Part shown: in pieces, positions 17,624 through 27,945 of the stretch
How positions within the stretch are numbered: the first letter of the stretch is position 1
Layout: every line of letters begins with the position of its first letter
Origin: Trichomonas vaginalis G3
Lineage: Eukaryota; Parabasalia; Trichomonadida; Trichomonadidae
NCBI RefSeq assembly: GCF_026262505.1
Contig: NC_067206.1
Coordinates: 37,587,896 to 37,651,895 of the forward strand
Reading direction: 5' to 3'
Length of the DNA stretch: 64,000 bases
Translations under genes and position numbers: made by a program
Notes under the pieces: generated by a model
Seen by the model: the letters and a program-made list of their open reading frames with translations, nothing else
Told to the model about the DNA's origin: nothing
Database searches by the model: none

Positions 17624-20600
17624 ATGAAATTCGACTTACAAAGCACTATTATCTCAGCCTCCAACTCTCCGGAGAAGCGCGTTGTCTTCGTGAAGTGGAG
17701 TCCCGATGGCGAAAGACTTGCCGTCGGCACTGCTGATCATATAGTTCAAATTGTTACAATATCTAGTAACGAGATTAGCAAAATCCCAATTAAAGGTCGT
17801 GAAGAAGATGCCAAGAAAAATTTCACAGTTACTTCATTTGATTGGTCTCCTGATTCATCACGTTTTGCAATAGGACAATCAGATTCAACAGTTGCTGTCT
17901 ACGATATTGGTCCAGCTAATGCTGTTGATTATCGCAAGAAAGTTGCAATGAGAGTCGCTACAAAAGGAGCTCCTCTTTGCGTTGCTTGGCCAAATTCTTC
18001 GTTAAATGAATTCGCTTACGGTTTAGCTGATGGTTCTGTCTACCTTGCTCTCACAAAGCACAAGAAGGTCGAAGAATTATATCGCCACGATCTTCCACCG
18101 ATTTCTATGGCTTCATCCAATAGACAAAATGCAATTATCATTGGACATCTTGATGGACATGTTTTCATGGTTAACGTTGATAATCACGCTCGCACACTTG
18201 TTACAAGGATTACTGTTCCTCCTTTAGCTCTTTCATGGGGTTCACAAGTCCTCGCTGCCGGTGCTGATTTACAAGTTTATTTCGCAGATGCAAACGGCTC
18301 GAACGAGAACAAGGTCGACTTTTCCAACAAAGGCGATCTCAGATCATTTACAGCTGCAACTTTCGATCCATCAGGCACAACAGCCATGGTTGCAGGTAGA
18401 AACACTCTTATCACATTTAACTACTCCCAGCATATCCAGAACTGGCAACAAACAGCAATTATCGAATTTGACGGAATTTACCAAGTTCCAGACCTTTCAT
18501 GGTCTCCTGATGGCTCAAGAATTGCAGTTTCATCTGTCACAGGCGCTGTTTTCATCGTTTCTGCTTCTATGGGTTCTTTCCGTTACAAGAAATTATTCGA
18601 AGTTATCAACGTTACAGGATCACAGATCAAAGTTGTTGACTTACGTTCTAAGAAAGAATTAAATCTTCGCTCAGATTACCGTATTCTCTCTACAAACTTC
18701 CAACAAGATCGTTATGTCATTGTTCGCACCACACAATCCTTCCTTGTTGGCGATACAAAGAGTCTTAAGACATCAGAGATGCCAGCCGCTCCTTGCGATG
18801 GCGAGCCAACAATCAACGAAAGGTTTGTCTTCATTGATGACATAGCTGTCCTTGTCTGGAACACCGGCGAACTTACAGTTGTTGAGCTTGGCAAAGCAGA
18901 TCCACTTGCTGCCATTCCAACCCAATACGCAAGCTCGTATCTTCTTTCATTACGTTTCGGAGCCAAGATTTTACGCGGCAATGCCAAGATTCTCGCATAC
19001 CTTGTTGATTCTAAGACCATCAGAATCATCGATGTCGAGACACAGAACACTGTTGGCACTGTACAGATCCAATCTAAAATTGACTGGCTCGAACTCAATG
19101 TTTCCGGTACAATGTTGCTCTTCAGAGATTCAAAGCGCTCATTGTACCTCTACAACATCGTTTCAAGGCAGTTAAATGGCCTTATCAACCTTTGCAGCTA
19201 CGCACAATGGGTTCCAGAAGCAAACGTCATCGTCGCACAAAGCAAGAAATCACTCTACGTCTACTACTCCCCATCATCTCCTGATGAAGTCCGTGTTTCT
19301 GATATCGAAGGCGATGTTGTCGACATCCAACGCTCGGGAACCAAAACAACTGTTACCATTCAGAACGCTGGTTCATGCCAGAACTATCCTCTCGATGGTT
19401 CTTTCATTGCTTTCTCAGCTGCGATGGAATCAAAGAAACTCCGCGAATCCGCACAGATTCTTATGCAGATGGGAGACACATGCACTGCCAGATCACTCTG
19501 GGAAGAGCTTGCTCAAGCAGCAATGGAGGATCAAAATTTTATGGTTGCAGAAATCAGCTATTCCAAGCTCGGTGATCTTTCTCGTGCCAGATTCCTCCAC
19601 AAACTCAACAAACTCATCGAAAAGAACGGTCTTTCGAACTGCCAAGTACAAGCAAGAATCGCGATGTTACAATCCAACTACAAACAAGCCGAATACTGCC
19701 TTATCGAGCACGACCAACTCGATGATGCCATCAACATGTACAAATCCATGCATATGTGGAACGAACTCCTCGATCTTGCCGAACTTCGTACTCCTACACG
19801 CGCACAAGCCCTCAGAGACGAATACTTCAACCATCTCATGTCTACAGGCCAATACCAAACAGCCGCCAAGCTCAAGGCCGCCAGAGGAAACATTTCGGAA
19901 GCCGTCGATATCTGTTTACAAGGAAACAAGCCACAATTGGCCGCAGACATTCTTTTGCAACACGAAGACAAGGCAAATCCACAATTATTGTCCCACGTTG
20001 CAGAAGCTCTTGCCGGAAAACGCGATGACATCGCCGGCCAAATCTACGAGAAGCTTGGCAACTCAAAGGCAGCTCTTGAATCATACAGGAAGGGCCATGC
20101 TTACTTCAACGCCCTCGAACTTGCCAAATCCGCTGAGCCAGAGTTAGTTGTCACTTTACAACACGAATGGGCCGATTATTTAGTTTCTGTTGGCCAGAGC
20201 GAAGCAGCCATTGTTCATTACGTCGATGCCGGTGATTACTCACAAGCGTTGGCCGGAGCAATTCGTGCTCAACAATGGACACAAGCCGCTGACATTCTCA
20301 AGTCTGTTTCTTCTTCTGTTGATTTGAGAAACGAGTTGAGAATTCAGTACTTGAGAGTTGCAAGACACTTCGCTTCTACCGATGACACTAACACAGCAGA
20401 AGACTTGTTCCTTTCTGTCGATGCACATCAGGATATCATCGAAATGTATTTGACGAAAGGACGTGTCAAAGATGCACAGAGACATGGAAAGAGAAACATG
20501 AAGGCAGCACAATTAGAGAAGTTGTTTATTTCAACAGCGAAGAAACTCGAGAAGAAGAAAGACTCCCAGAAGATTGCAGAAGAGATCTACTTGTCAATCA

Positions 20601-22645
20601 ACCAGCCACAGCTCGCAATCGACATGTACACAGCTGCAGGAGACACAGAGTCTGTTCTTAGACTCACACAGAAGTTTGGTGGCGACAAATCTCAGTTGGA
20701 AGACATGGGAACTAAAGCTGAGAGAGAAGGAAATCTCGCAGACGCTGAATCATTCTATATCAGAGCCGGAAAACCAGAGAAAGCATTGTTCATGTACTCA
20801 CAAGAGAAGAAATGGGAAGATGCACTCAGAGTCGCTAAGAAATATGGTTCTCCTGATCAACACGATGACTTAAAGATCGCCATCAAATGGGCAAGAGATA
20901 TTGGTGGCGTTGCTGGCGTTCAGAAGCTTGTTTCCCTCGGAAAAGTTCAAGAAGCATTGACATATTGCGCTGACAATGGAATTATCGACATGGCACAATT
21001 GATTTTCGATAACTGCAACACAATTCCTAAAACAGTTGTTGACCAAGCACACGAGAAATTGGCTGTTGCAATGGAATCTGTCCAGAATTTCTCCGCTGCA
21101 GAACAACATTACATCATGTGTGGCAAACAGGAAGAAGCTGTTCAGATGTATCTCCATTACAAGATGAACAACGATGCACAAAGAGTTGCACAGAAGTATG
21201 GATTGACATCGATGACAGCATCGCAATCCATCAACAACAAATCCCTTTCTCAATCAACAGCAGGAGCAACAGGTGTCAAGAAAGGCCTTGCTTTGGAATC
21301 CCAGAAGAATTTCGATGCTGCAATCGACCACTATTTGTCTTTGAGTGTTCAAGATTGCGGTGGAGAATCTCGTTACGACCAAGTCATGGAGAGAGCAGTC
21401 AAATTGGCAGCAAACTTCTCACAGAACAGATTACAAGAAGTCGTCATGAATGTTGCAAAGAACTTGCTCTATCTCCAGAGATCTGCTTCGTTAGGAAAGA
21501 TCCTCGAAGGCATCGACGCTTACCAAGATGCTGTTGAGATCTACAAACAAGCAGGAATGTGGGAAGATGCTAAGAGAATATCAGGATATCTCGATGCAGA
21601 AGATCAAAGACAATTCAAGCAGGATTACCAGAATTGGCTCGCTTCTAATAACAACGATGCTAAAATGCTCGAAATGGGTGATGTCGACAACGCTTTGGAG
21701 TTGATTGCTTCACGTGGAGAATGGGATAGATGTCTTCAAGAAGCACAGCAACAAGGACCAGAATATCTCGAAAAGTACACAATGAAATACGCTCAAACAT
21801 TAGTCGACAAACAAGATTTCGATAAGGCAATTGCTGTTTTGGCCAAATATTCTCCTTCAGCAAATTCAAAGTCAATTCCTGCTTATATTACTCTTTGCCA
21901 GGCAACTGTTTATGGTGTTCCAACATATGAGAACTTACCACAAACATTCTTCCAGTTAAGAACAATGATGTTCAAGATTGCAAAGGCTGCTTCACCACAA
22001 TCACAGAGCTACCAGAAGTTAATCAACATGACAAGAGCTGTTCATTTACTTTGCCAAGCACAAACATTGAACCAGCTTGGATTAGATGATTTAGAAGCTA
22101 AAGCATATGTTGCTGCTTTGAGATATTGCGACATTGTTCCTGCAGATCATTTGTTCTACAAGGCAGGAAGATTAATGGAGAAGCAGAATAATTTGGAGGC
22201 AGCTTTGATATTCTACAATAGATTCATGGATATCTCTGAAGCTGTTGCATCAGGAAAGATCAAAGGAGCAAATATCGATCAGTCTGGTTTCACAAGTACA
22301 GATATTCCAAGAGATTTGTGCTTGAGAATGAAGTTGGTCGTTGATCAGGATACAGTTGAAAAGATCGAGAGTTGGATTTTGGATAAGAACGTTTCTTCTA
22401 ACGCAGAAGGAAAAGTTCCAACAACATCATGTCCAAAGTGTGGACGCGAAATCTATTCTGCAGCTTTGAGATGCCCTGCTTGCAGAACAGAATTCGAGTT
22501 TTGCCATGTAACTGGTTATCCTGTAATCAACCCAACACAATGCACTTCTTGCGGATGCGTATCTAACAGAGCTGATTGGGATAGATACATCCAGAAGACA
22601 GGAAGATGCCCATGCTGCAATGCACCTCAAACAGCTGGTAATTAA
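17624..22645 (+). CDS. IFT172: Intraflagellar transport protein 172 (IFT172) homologue, 1673 aa
   Basis: This is a peripheral component of the IFT-B complex, which moves cargo along flagellar microtubules and contributes to turnaround at the tip. Residues 1-~320 form a first WD40 propeller (VVFVKWSPDGERLAVGTADH, FDWSPDSSRFAIGQSDSTVA, LSWSPDGSRIAVSSV). A second propeller-like part runs to ~600. From ~610 to ~1580 the chain is a long TPR-like helical solenoid (repeats such as QIYEKLGNSKAALESYRKG and FYIRAGKPEKALFMYSQEKK). The end carries cysteine pairs (SCPKCGREIYSAALRCPACR, HVTGYPVINPTQCTSCGC, CPCCNAPQ); the VTGYPV motif is typical of the IFT172 C-terminus. Length matches the family (about 1750 aa). 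Codon usage is more GC-rich than the surrounding Polintons. The start ATG at 17624 gives a standard N-terminus. A poly-A-rich terminator region follows the TAA. Confidence 0.92.
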   Translation: MKFDLQSTIISASNSPEKRVVFVKWSPDGERLAVGTADHIVQIVTISSNEISKIPIKGREEDAKKNFTVTSFDWSPDSSRFAIGQSDSTVAVYDIGPANAVDYRKKVAMRVATKGAPLCVAWPNSSLNEFAYGLADGSVYLALTKHKKVEELYRHDLPPISMASSNRQNAIIIGHLDGHVFMVNVDNHARTLVTRITVPPLALSWGSQVLAAGADLQVYFADANGSNENKVDFSNKGDLRSFTAATFDPSGTTAMVAGRNTLITFNYSQHIQNWQQTAIIEFDGIYQVPDLSWSPDGSRIAVSSVTGAVFIVSASMGSFRYKKLFEVINVTGSQIKVVDLRSKKELNLRSDYRILSTNFQQDRYVIVRTTQSFLVGDTKSLKTSEMPAAPCDGEPTINERFVFIDDIAVLVWNTGELTVVELGKADPLAAIPTQYASSYLLSLRFGAKILRGNAKILAYLVDSKTIRIIDVETQNTVGTVQIQSKIDWLELNVSGTMLLFRDSKRSLYLYNIVSRQLNGLINLCSYAQWVPEANVIVAQSKKSLYVYYSPSSPDEVRVSDIEGDVVDIQRSGTKTTVTIQNAGSCQNYPLDGSFIAFSAAMESKKLRESAQILMQMGDTCTARSLWEELAQAAMEDQNFMVAEISYSKLGDLSRARFLHKLNKLIEKNGLSNCQVQARIAMLQSNYKQAEYCLIEHDQLDDAINMYKSMHMWNELLDLAELRTPTRAQALRDEYFNHLMSTGQYQTAAKLKAARGNISEAVDICLQGNKPQLAADILLQHEDKANPQLLSHVAEALAGKRDDIAGQIYEKLGNSKAALESYRKGHAYFNALELAKSAEPELVVTLQHEWADYLVSVGQSEAAIVHYVDAGDYSQALAGAIRAQQWTQAADILKSVSSSVDLRNELRIQYLRVARHFASTDDTNTAEDLFLSVDAHQDIIEMYLTKGRVKDAQRHGKRNMKAAQLEKLFISTAKKLEKKKDSQKIAEEIYLSINQPQLAIDMYTAAGDTESVLRLTQKFGGDKSQLEDMGTKAEREGNLADAESFYIRAGKPEKALFMYSQEKKWEDALRVAKKYGSPDQHDDLKIAIKWARDIGGVAGVQKLVSLGKVQEALTYCADNGIIDMAQLIFDNCNTIPKTVVDQAHEKLAVAMESVQNFSAAEQHYIMCGKQEEAVQMYLHYKMNNDAQRVAQKYGLTSMTASQSINNKSLSQSTAGATGVKKGLALESQKNFDAAIDHYLSLSVQDCGGESRYDQVMERAVKLAANFSQNRLQEVVMNVAKNLLYLQRSASLGKILEGIDAYQDAVEIYKQAGMWEDAKRISGYLDAEDQRQFKQDYQNWLASNNNDAKMLEMGDVDNALELIASRGEWDRCLQEAQQQGPEYLEKYTMKYAQTLVDKQDFDKAIAVLAKYSPSANSKSIPAYITLCQATVYGVPTYENLPQTFFQLRTMMFKIAKAASPQSQSYQKLINMTRAVHLLCQAQTLNQLGLDDLEAKAYVAALRYCDIVPADHLFYKAGRLMEKQNNLEAALIFYNRFMDISEAVASGKIKGANIDQSGFTSTDIPRDLCLRMKLVVDQDTVEKIESWILDKNVSSNAEGKVPTTSCPKCGREIYSAALRCPACRTEFEFCHVTGYPVINPTQCTSCGCVSNRADWDRYIQKTGRCPCCNAPQTAGN

Positions 22646-24299
22646 AAAATAAAAAAAATTTTATTTATTTTTTTAAAAATAATTTTTTTTATATATACTT
22701 TGCTGATTTTACTCCTATTATGTTATAATAATCCTTTATAATTAAATAAAACTTTGAAATTATTTTTGATTTTCATAAAATTTGTCATTTAATGTATGAT
22801 TCTAATGTAATTTTATCAATTAATGGAGAGGATAAAGTTTGAGTAAGGATGTCAATTTGGAAGAAAAGTGAGAAAATTCCTAAAATGCTAAAAATGAATT
22901 TTCCGAACATATTTTTTTATCTCATTTTTTTGATTTTGAAAAAAATTTGGAGAGAAGAACTCTTCGTTTTTGAATTTTATCACGATGGTTTTAAAGTATA
23001 TTAGACACATGTATTGGTATTACTATTTTTGTATATTTTGAGAGAAAATCCCTAAAAAGTGAGAAAATCTAAGACGGTTTGAGAAAATATATAAACTATT
23101 GAAAATTTGAATTAAACTTCTAATTTGGAAAAAAGAAATTTGGAAAGAAGAAAATTCAAAAATCGAGATTTAGACTTAGCATCAAATGGAGAACAAAATG
23201 TTTCTTCATATGAAGGAAAAAAATTTTCTTGTGAAGAAATAGAGTTTTTAAAATTTTATTGTATGTAATGAAATAAACAAATATTAAAATTATTTTTTGA
23301 TAACAAGAAAATTCCCAATAGAAAATATTTGAGAGAAAGAAAAAAAGAAAATTGAAAAATATTACTCTCCTTTATATTTCATGAGATTTTAAATTTATTC
23401 TCATAAAATTGACAATTTTATACGTTTAGATGAAAATAAGTGATTTTGGTTGAAATAGAAATTATTATTTGCTTACAGCTATCAAATAGATTTTTGCTAT
23501 TTTGATTAAAATTTGTTAATCAAATTAATAAATTTTTTCTAAATATCTTAAATATCTGGATCACTCACATATACAATGAATTGAACGATAAAAATAATAC
23601 AAACTCAACTAAGTTTCCTGTCTTTCAACTAAAAAAAATTATGCAAATTAAATTAAATTGTTTATTCAAATATAAAACAAAGATGAAGTAATTACAGTTA
23701 TCATAAACTTTATGAATAACTCTGTAATTGGTTCAGATTTTCGTAAAAATATTTTTATTAATATCGATAAGAATACGTTTACATACTATCACAACATATC
23801 GATAAACAAGAGTAGAGTGATTTTTATCATCGAAACTTTTTAAAAGCTGTAAGCTGGAAGGAAAAATCTTGTTTTTTCTGAGTTAGTTGTAGAACTATTG
23901 ATGCACGAGTTATCATTGTGATGTAGAAGGATGTCAATGTACTGACTGAAGGATATGAAGTGAATTGAATTTCATTGAATTTCAATTTGATCAAAATTTG
24001 TTGAAATGATATGAATGTGTCAACATCTGTATCACTCTCTTTCACTCCTTCCCTATTCTTTCGAGAACGAAGCTAGCTCAGCTTTCGCTGAGCGAATTGA
24101 CACTTTTGATGCCCTAAACGTACATGCTCTCAAATTTATCGAAAAAAATTATACCACCTAAACTAGTATATTCTTATTTTAAATATGATATTATCATTAG
24201 AATCCACACTAGAATATATTTAAATCAACTTTTAAAAAAGTTCGAATCCTGCGCGTCTCACTTTTTAAATTTTCGAAAAGGAAAATTATATTCTCCTAA
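22646..24299. other. Host intergenic region, 1.65 kb, with a small hairpin
   Basis: Very AT-rich sequence with repeated GAGAAAATTC/GGAAAGAAG-like words (22850-23350). I find no convincing gene. Two open frames of 70-80 codons at 23827-24045 and 24124-24363 look random, and the latter runs into the Polinton terminus. A 7-bp-stem hairpin GCTCAGC-TTTC-GCTGAGC sits at 24076-24093. The segment TTGAGTAAGGATGTCAATTT (22840-22859) reappears, inverted and diverged, at about 47076-47107 (GAATTGACATCCTTAG, then ACTTACTC), just beyond the right end of Polinton B; it may be a small host motif. Confidence 0.45.
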
Positions 24300-24305
24300 A
24301 ATGAA
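24300..24305. repeat. Left target-site duplication of Polinton B (AATGAA)
   Basis: AATGAA directly precedes the A-run that opens the left terminal repeat. The same six bases directly follow the T-run closing the right terminal repeat (47060-47065). A 6-bp duplication is the length known for Polintons. Because the A-run differs in length at the two ends (7 versus 10) the exact cut could shift by a few bases. Confidence 0.75.
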
Positions 24306-24449
24306 AAAAAAAGGTAGTGGGGCCTCCAGGCACTTCGTGCCCTCTAGCCCTGAAGATGTTTAGTATAACTTTGTCCGGACAAGTAAGGGTCTATCGTCGC
24401 TACAGGAAAAGTTACAGGCGTTCCAAGGAAGTATACTTTGAGAAGCCTT
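24306..24449 (+). repeat. Left terminal inverted repeat of Polinton B
   Basis: It starts with an A-run then GGTAGTGGGGCCTCCAGGCA and ends GAGAAGCCTT at 24449. The 137 nt from 24313 are identical to the reverse complement of 46913-47049. Inside the repeat, a GGGCACGAAGTGCC-like palindrome (GGCACTTCGTGCC at 24328-24340) and TTTGTCCGGACAAG (palindromic TTGTCCGGACAA) may be recognition sites for the integrase or for replication start. Confidence 0.92.
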
Positions 24450-24579
24450 TTCCCCCTTATAGAATGAGATAGGACGGTTATTTTACAAAACTGACAACAC
24501 TTTGACCGAGTAGTTTTTTGTGCTGAACAAAAGTGTTATATAAACATCTGTCAAAAACCGCTTTTTTACTTCACTTAAA

Positions 24580-27500
24580 ATGCCACGTAAGCTACGTAAG
24601 AATCTACGTAAGAGGAAGAGAGCATTGAAACATCCAATAGTAAAACTGACACCACAACAACAGTTGCAACAACAAATGCTGAATGACCCCACTATGTTGC
24701 AACAAATGTCAAGCAATCCTATGCTTTTAAACCGAGTTCTTGGTGCACAGAGTGGAGGTTTAAGAGCGGCACTTTTAGCGAAAATGGCAGGCTATGGTGG
24801 AGCTGCAGACGGAACAGCCTATAACCCTCAAAGTCAAATGAATTTGAGTTCACTCAAAAATCAAATATCAGATGTCAAAAAGTCAAACATAGACATACAG
24901 AAGCAAATAAGTGAAAACGAAAAGAAACTAGAATATGACAGACACACAAAGAAACTCAATGAGTTAAACGTAGAGAAAAAGAAGAAAGAAGAACAACTGA
25001 AAGAACTAAGTACAGAGGAATATGCGAAAAAAGTGTCAGAAAAAGCAGCAGAAGTAGCAAAAATGGAACAAGATGTTTTAAATTTGAAAAACCATACTAC
25101 TCAATATAAAGTACTGAAAGATGAAGAGATAAAACAAAAAGCCCTGAAGACATATATGGATAGCGATGAGTATAAAAAAGAAGTTGAAGCAAATGTAAAG
25201 GCAGAAAAACTTTTACAGTTGCAAAACCAAACCGTACAGTATGAAAACTTAGCACAAGAAAGTAAAAATAACGACGCAGCCATGCAAAAGGCAATGAAAA
25301 GCGCAGAATATATAAAAGCTAACAATGACTGGTTAGATGCCCAAGCCAACGCTAAAGCAGCCCAACTTATAGGGTCAATAAGGACAAAAATACAAGCGGA
25401 TGAAGACAGTTCAAATGAAGCTTTAACGAATGCTGACTTTAAGAACGCCTTCGAAGCTCTTCATAGTAAGGTGAAACAAGTGAACGACTTCTCATCTGGA
25501 AAGAAACTGAAGTCTGAAGGTTTCGACAAAGAGTTAAGAGAAGTAGCACAAAATATGACGAAAATAACAGATGCAGCAACGAGACAGGCAGTTCAAAGTG
25601 CCTATGACGCCGTTAGAGCAACTGTTGTGGAAAGTCAAGAAAAAGAGTTACAACAGACCAAAACAGACCTAGTAAATGCTTTCTTAAAAACGAAAAGTCA
25701 GGTAGGACATTATGCTGCAGATGGAACATATGTGCCAGCTGGTGGAACTTATATACTAGCTAGTGGAACCTATATACCACCAAACCCTCCAAGAGAAGCA
25801 CCTGCACCAGGACTACCTAAAACATTTACATCGTCACATGGACACAGACACAGGCATGCACCAAAACCAGCACAACAACCAACACAACAACCAACACAGC
25901 AACCAACAGTTCAAAACCCTGCACAACAACCACCTCCACAACCAGCACAGCAACCAACAGTTCAAAACCCTGCACAACAACAACCACAAACAGAGCAAGG
26001 ACATAAAAGAAGTAGAGAACAAGGAAACCAAGAATTCTTAAAAATGCTTAAAGAAGACTATGGTTACCCAGATACTATTGACTTTAGTGACAGATATAAA
26101 GAAGCTATTCGAAAGTTCAAGGAAGGAAATACTGACCCGAACCTATTTAGCTTTATGGTTCAGCACCAAATGGGATATAATTTCAAACCTGGAAAATACA
26201 AGCTCGCTAAGGGATATGATTTAATAGCATATCATCCAAATGACATGAACGAATTTACTCCGAGATATTTGGTGTCAGAGATAAATGATGATTCAACTAT
26301 CTTCATGAAACGCGTAAAAAATAGAGACGGAACGAAAGAACAAAGGCTTATGAATGCGGATGACTTAAATAGGGAACTTGTTGAAAACGGTCTCGGAATA
26401 TATGAAATGCCAGCAGATGAGGTACAAGAAACTCCACAGGAAGAAGTTCAGATACAACCAGACATGGAAGAAATAGTTCAGCAACAACAGCTAGAAGAGC
26501 CTGAAGGAAACGAACAAGTCCCTCCTTTGGAAACTAACTTCACAGAACTAGATGAAGATTTGGAACAGCCGAAAAATCTTGACCCTCAACAAGAGTATGA
26601 GGTGAATATGGAATCTTTCCAAGAGTCTAAGAAAAATTCGGCTGACATGGTAGAAGAATATCGAAAAATGTTTGCCGACATACAAAAGACTCCAACACCA
26701 GATGAAAATATTCAGCATAGAATGGAAGAACTGAAAGAAAATGTACGCAAATACAATAACCCTTTTTACTTACGACCATATAACGTTCAATCTTTGGCTG
26801 AACTCGGTGAAAATAAAAGGTTAAATTTCACCAAAACATATAGAAATGAAACATTGTTTAAAGTTCATTCAGAACCTAACCAATATGGAAACAAACCTAC
26901 TTTTGTTTCTGCAGACTATGGAACTACAATGAGATGGGGTCATAAAGCTAACCCGGATAGGTGGTTCATAAACTTACAACCACAATTCCAAGAAGTTGTA
27001 GACGCAATGGAAGTGAATGGTGAACCAGATTTAGCTGGTATTTTCAGCGCGGCTTTAATGCCATTGAAAGATATGAAAGATGCAGATATTTTGGACCAGT
27101 ATGAAATGAACATGGCTGATGGAAATATAACACCTGACGTTCTAGAACATTTATCTCAAAGAACTACACAGAACCATAAAGATGGTATATTTGGTGAAGA
27201 GTTTAGAAAGAAAGTTAGGGATAGAGAAGGAAGAGAACCTATTGTACATGACCTTGCAAACGAAAGTTTACAAAATGTCATAAAAACTTACTTTGCAGAC
27301 AATGAACCGAGAAGGGATGAATATTTAAGAAAACTCAAATGGACAGTACCAAATGAAATGTTAGTATTGAAAAACATGTTCCTTGACAAAATAAAACCAA
27401 CTACAGAAATAAATGACCCAAGCCTGAAACGTTGGGTAAAAGCTTTCCCATTCACAAAAGATATAATTGGTAACATGGAAAGAAAACCAGAATGGCTACA

Positions 27501-27792
27501 AAAACATATATTTGGAAACGAGCTTATTCCATATGGACAAGCTCTGTTTGAAGAGCTTGAACCGGAAACTCAGGAAAGAGTCATGCAAACAATACGCGAA
27601 GACTCAAATACAAACTATGACAAAATCTTTCTAGGATATAGGTTACCTGAGATGGGCGACCAGAGCCCAAAGGCAAAAAGGACATGGGAAATTTACAACA
27701 TACTAGGTGAACATGAGGCAAAGATGCAACAACTTGAAGCAGAGGGCAAGTTACCAAAAGCGACACCAAAGAAGAAGAGTAGAACAAAGTGA
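24580..27792 (+). CDS. Polinton B large protein of unknown function (1070 aa)
   Basis: I recognise no family. The N-terminus is very basic (MPRKLRKNLRKRKRALKHP) and is followed by a Gln-rich helical stretch and a short hydrophobic segment (RVLGAQSGGLRAALLAKMAG, residues ~50-70). Residues ~85-370 are charged coiled coil. A Gly/Tyr/Pro repeat (ADGTYVPAGGTYILASGTYI, ~385-410) leads into a Pro/Gln low-complexity stretch (QQPTQQPTQQPTVQNP-type repeats, ~425-475). The remaining 590 residues are globular and acidic, ending in a basic tail (KKKSRTK). It is the first gene inside the left terminal repeat, on the same strand as the capsid block. Its size, basic N-terminus and modular layout would fit a DNA-associated virion core or scaffold protein; that is inference. 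A TATA-like TGTTATATAAACATC lies about 40 bp upstream. Confidence 0.7.
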   Translation: MPRKLRKNLRKRKRALKHPIVKLTPQQQLQQQMLNDPTMLQQMSSNPMLLNRVLGAQSGGLRAALLAKMAGYGGAADGTAYNPQSQMNLSSLKNQISDVKKSNIDIQKQISENEKKLEYDRHTKKLNELNVEKKKKEEQLKELSTEEYAKKVSEKAAEVAKMEQDVLNLKNHTTQYKVLKDEEIKQKALKTYMDSDEYKKEVEANVKAEKLLQLQNQTVQYENLAQESKNNDAAMQKAMKSAEYIKANNDWLDAQANAKAAQLIGSIRTKIQADEDSSNEALTNADFKNAFEALHSKVKQVNDFSSGKKLKSEGFDKELREVAQNMTKITDAATRQAVQSAYDAVRATVVESQEKELQQTKTDLVNAFLKTKSQVGHYAADGTYVPAGGTYILASGTYIPPNPPREAPAPGLPKTFTSSHGHRHRHAPKPAQQPTQQPTQQPTVQNPAQQPPPQPAQQPTVQNPAQQQPQTEQGHKRSREQGNQEFLKMLKEDYGYPDTIDFSDRYKEAIRKFKEGNTDPNLFSFMVQHQMGYNFKPGKYKLAKGYDLIAYHPNDMNEFTPRYLVSEINDDSTIFMKRVKNRDGTKEQRLMNADDLNRELVENGLGIYEMPADEVQETPQEEVQIQPDMEEIVQQQQLEEPEGNEQVPPLETNFTELDEDLEQPKNLDPQQEYEVNMESFQESKKNSADMVEEYRKMFADIQKTPTPDENIQHRMEELKENVRKYNNPFYLRPYNVQSLAELGENKRLNFTKTYRNETLFKVHSEPNQYGNKPTFVSADYGTTMRWGHKANPDRWFINLQPQFQEVVDAMEVNGEPDLAGIFSAALMPLKDMKDADILDQYEMNMADGNITPDVLEHLSQRTTQNHKDGIFGEEFRKKVRDREGREPIVHDLANESLQNVIKTYFADNEPRRDEYLRKLKWTVPNEMLVLKNMFLDKIKPTTEINDPSLKRWVKAFPFTKDIIGNMERKPEWLQKHIFGNELIPYGQALFEELEPETQERVMQTIREDSNTNYDKIFLGYRLPEMGDQSPKAKRTWEIYNILGEHEAKMQQLEAEGKLPKATPKKKSRTK

Positions 27793-27945
27793 AAGTAGTG
27801 AAGAAGTAACTTCATCTAGTGAAAGTAGTGGCAATGAAGGAAAAAGAAGAGTTAAAAACTCAGCCAGGAAGAAAGTAAAGCTTGGTCCACGTGGGTTCTA
27901 TTATGACACATAAATCCAACTATTCTATATTTTTACCCATATGAA

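Noticed and set aside
17624-22645. Long antisense and alternative frames inside IFT172 (for example at 19176-20147)
   Set aside because: Shadow frames of a GC-richer host gene; they show no domain and the IFT172 frame is continuous over 1673 codons.
23827-24045. 72-codon minus-strand frame downstream of IFT172
   Set aside because: No domain, no promoter-like initiator and AT-driven composition; considered random.
24124-24363. Open frame crossing the left end of Polinton B as a fusion gene
   Set aside because: It runs from random AT-rich host DNA into the terminal repeat and has no protein-like features beyond the A-run.
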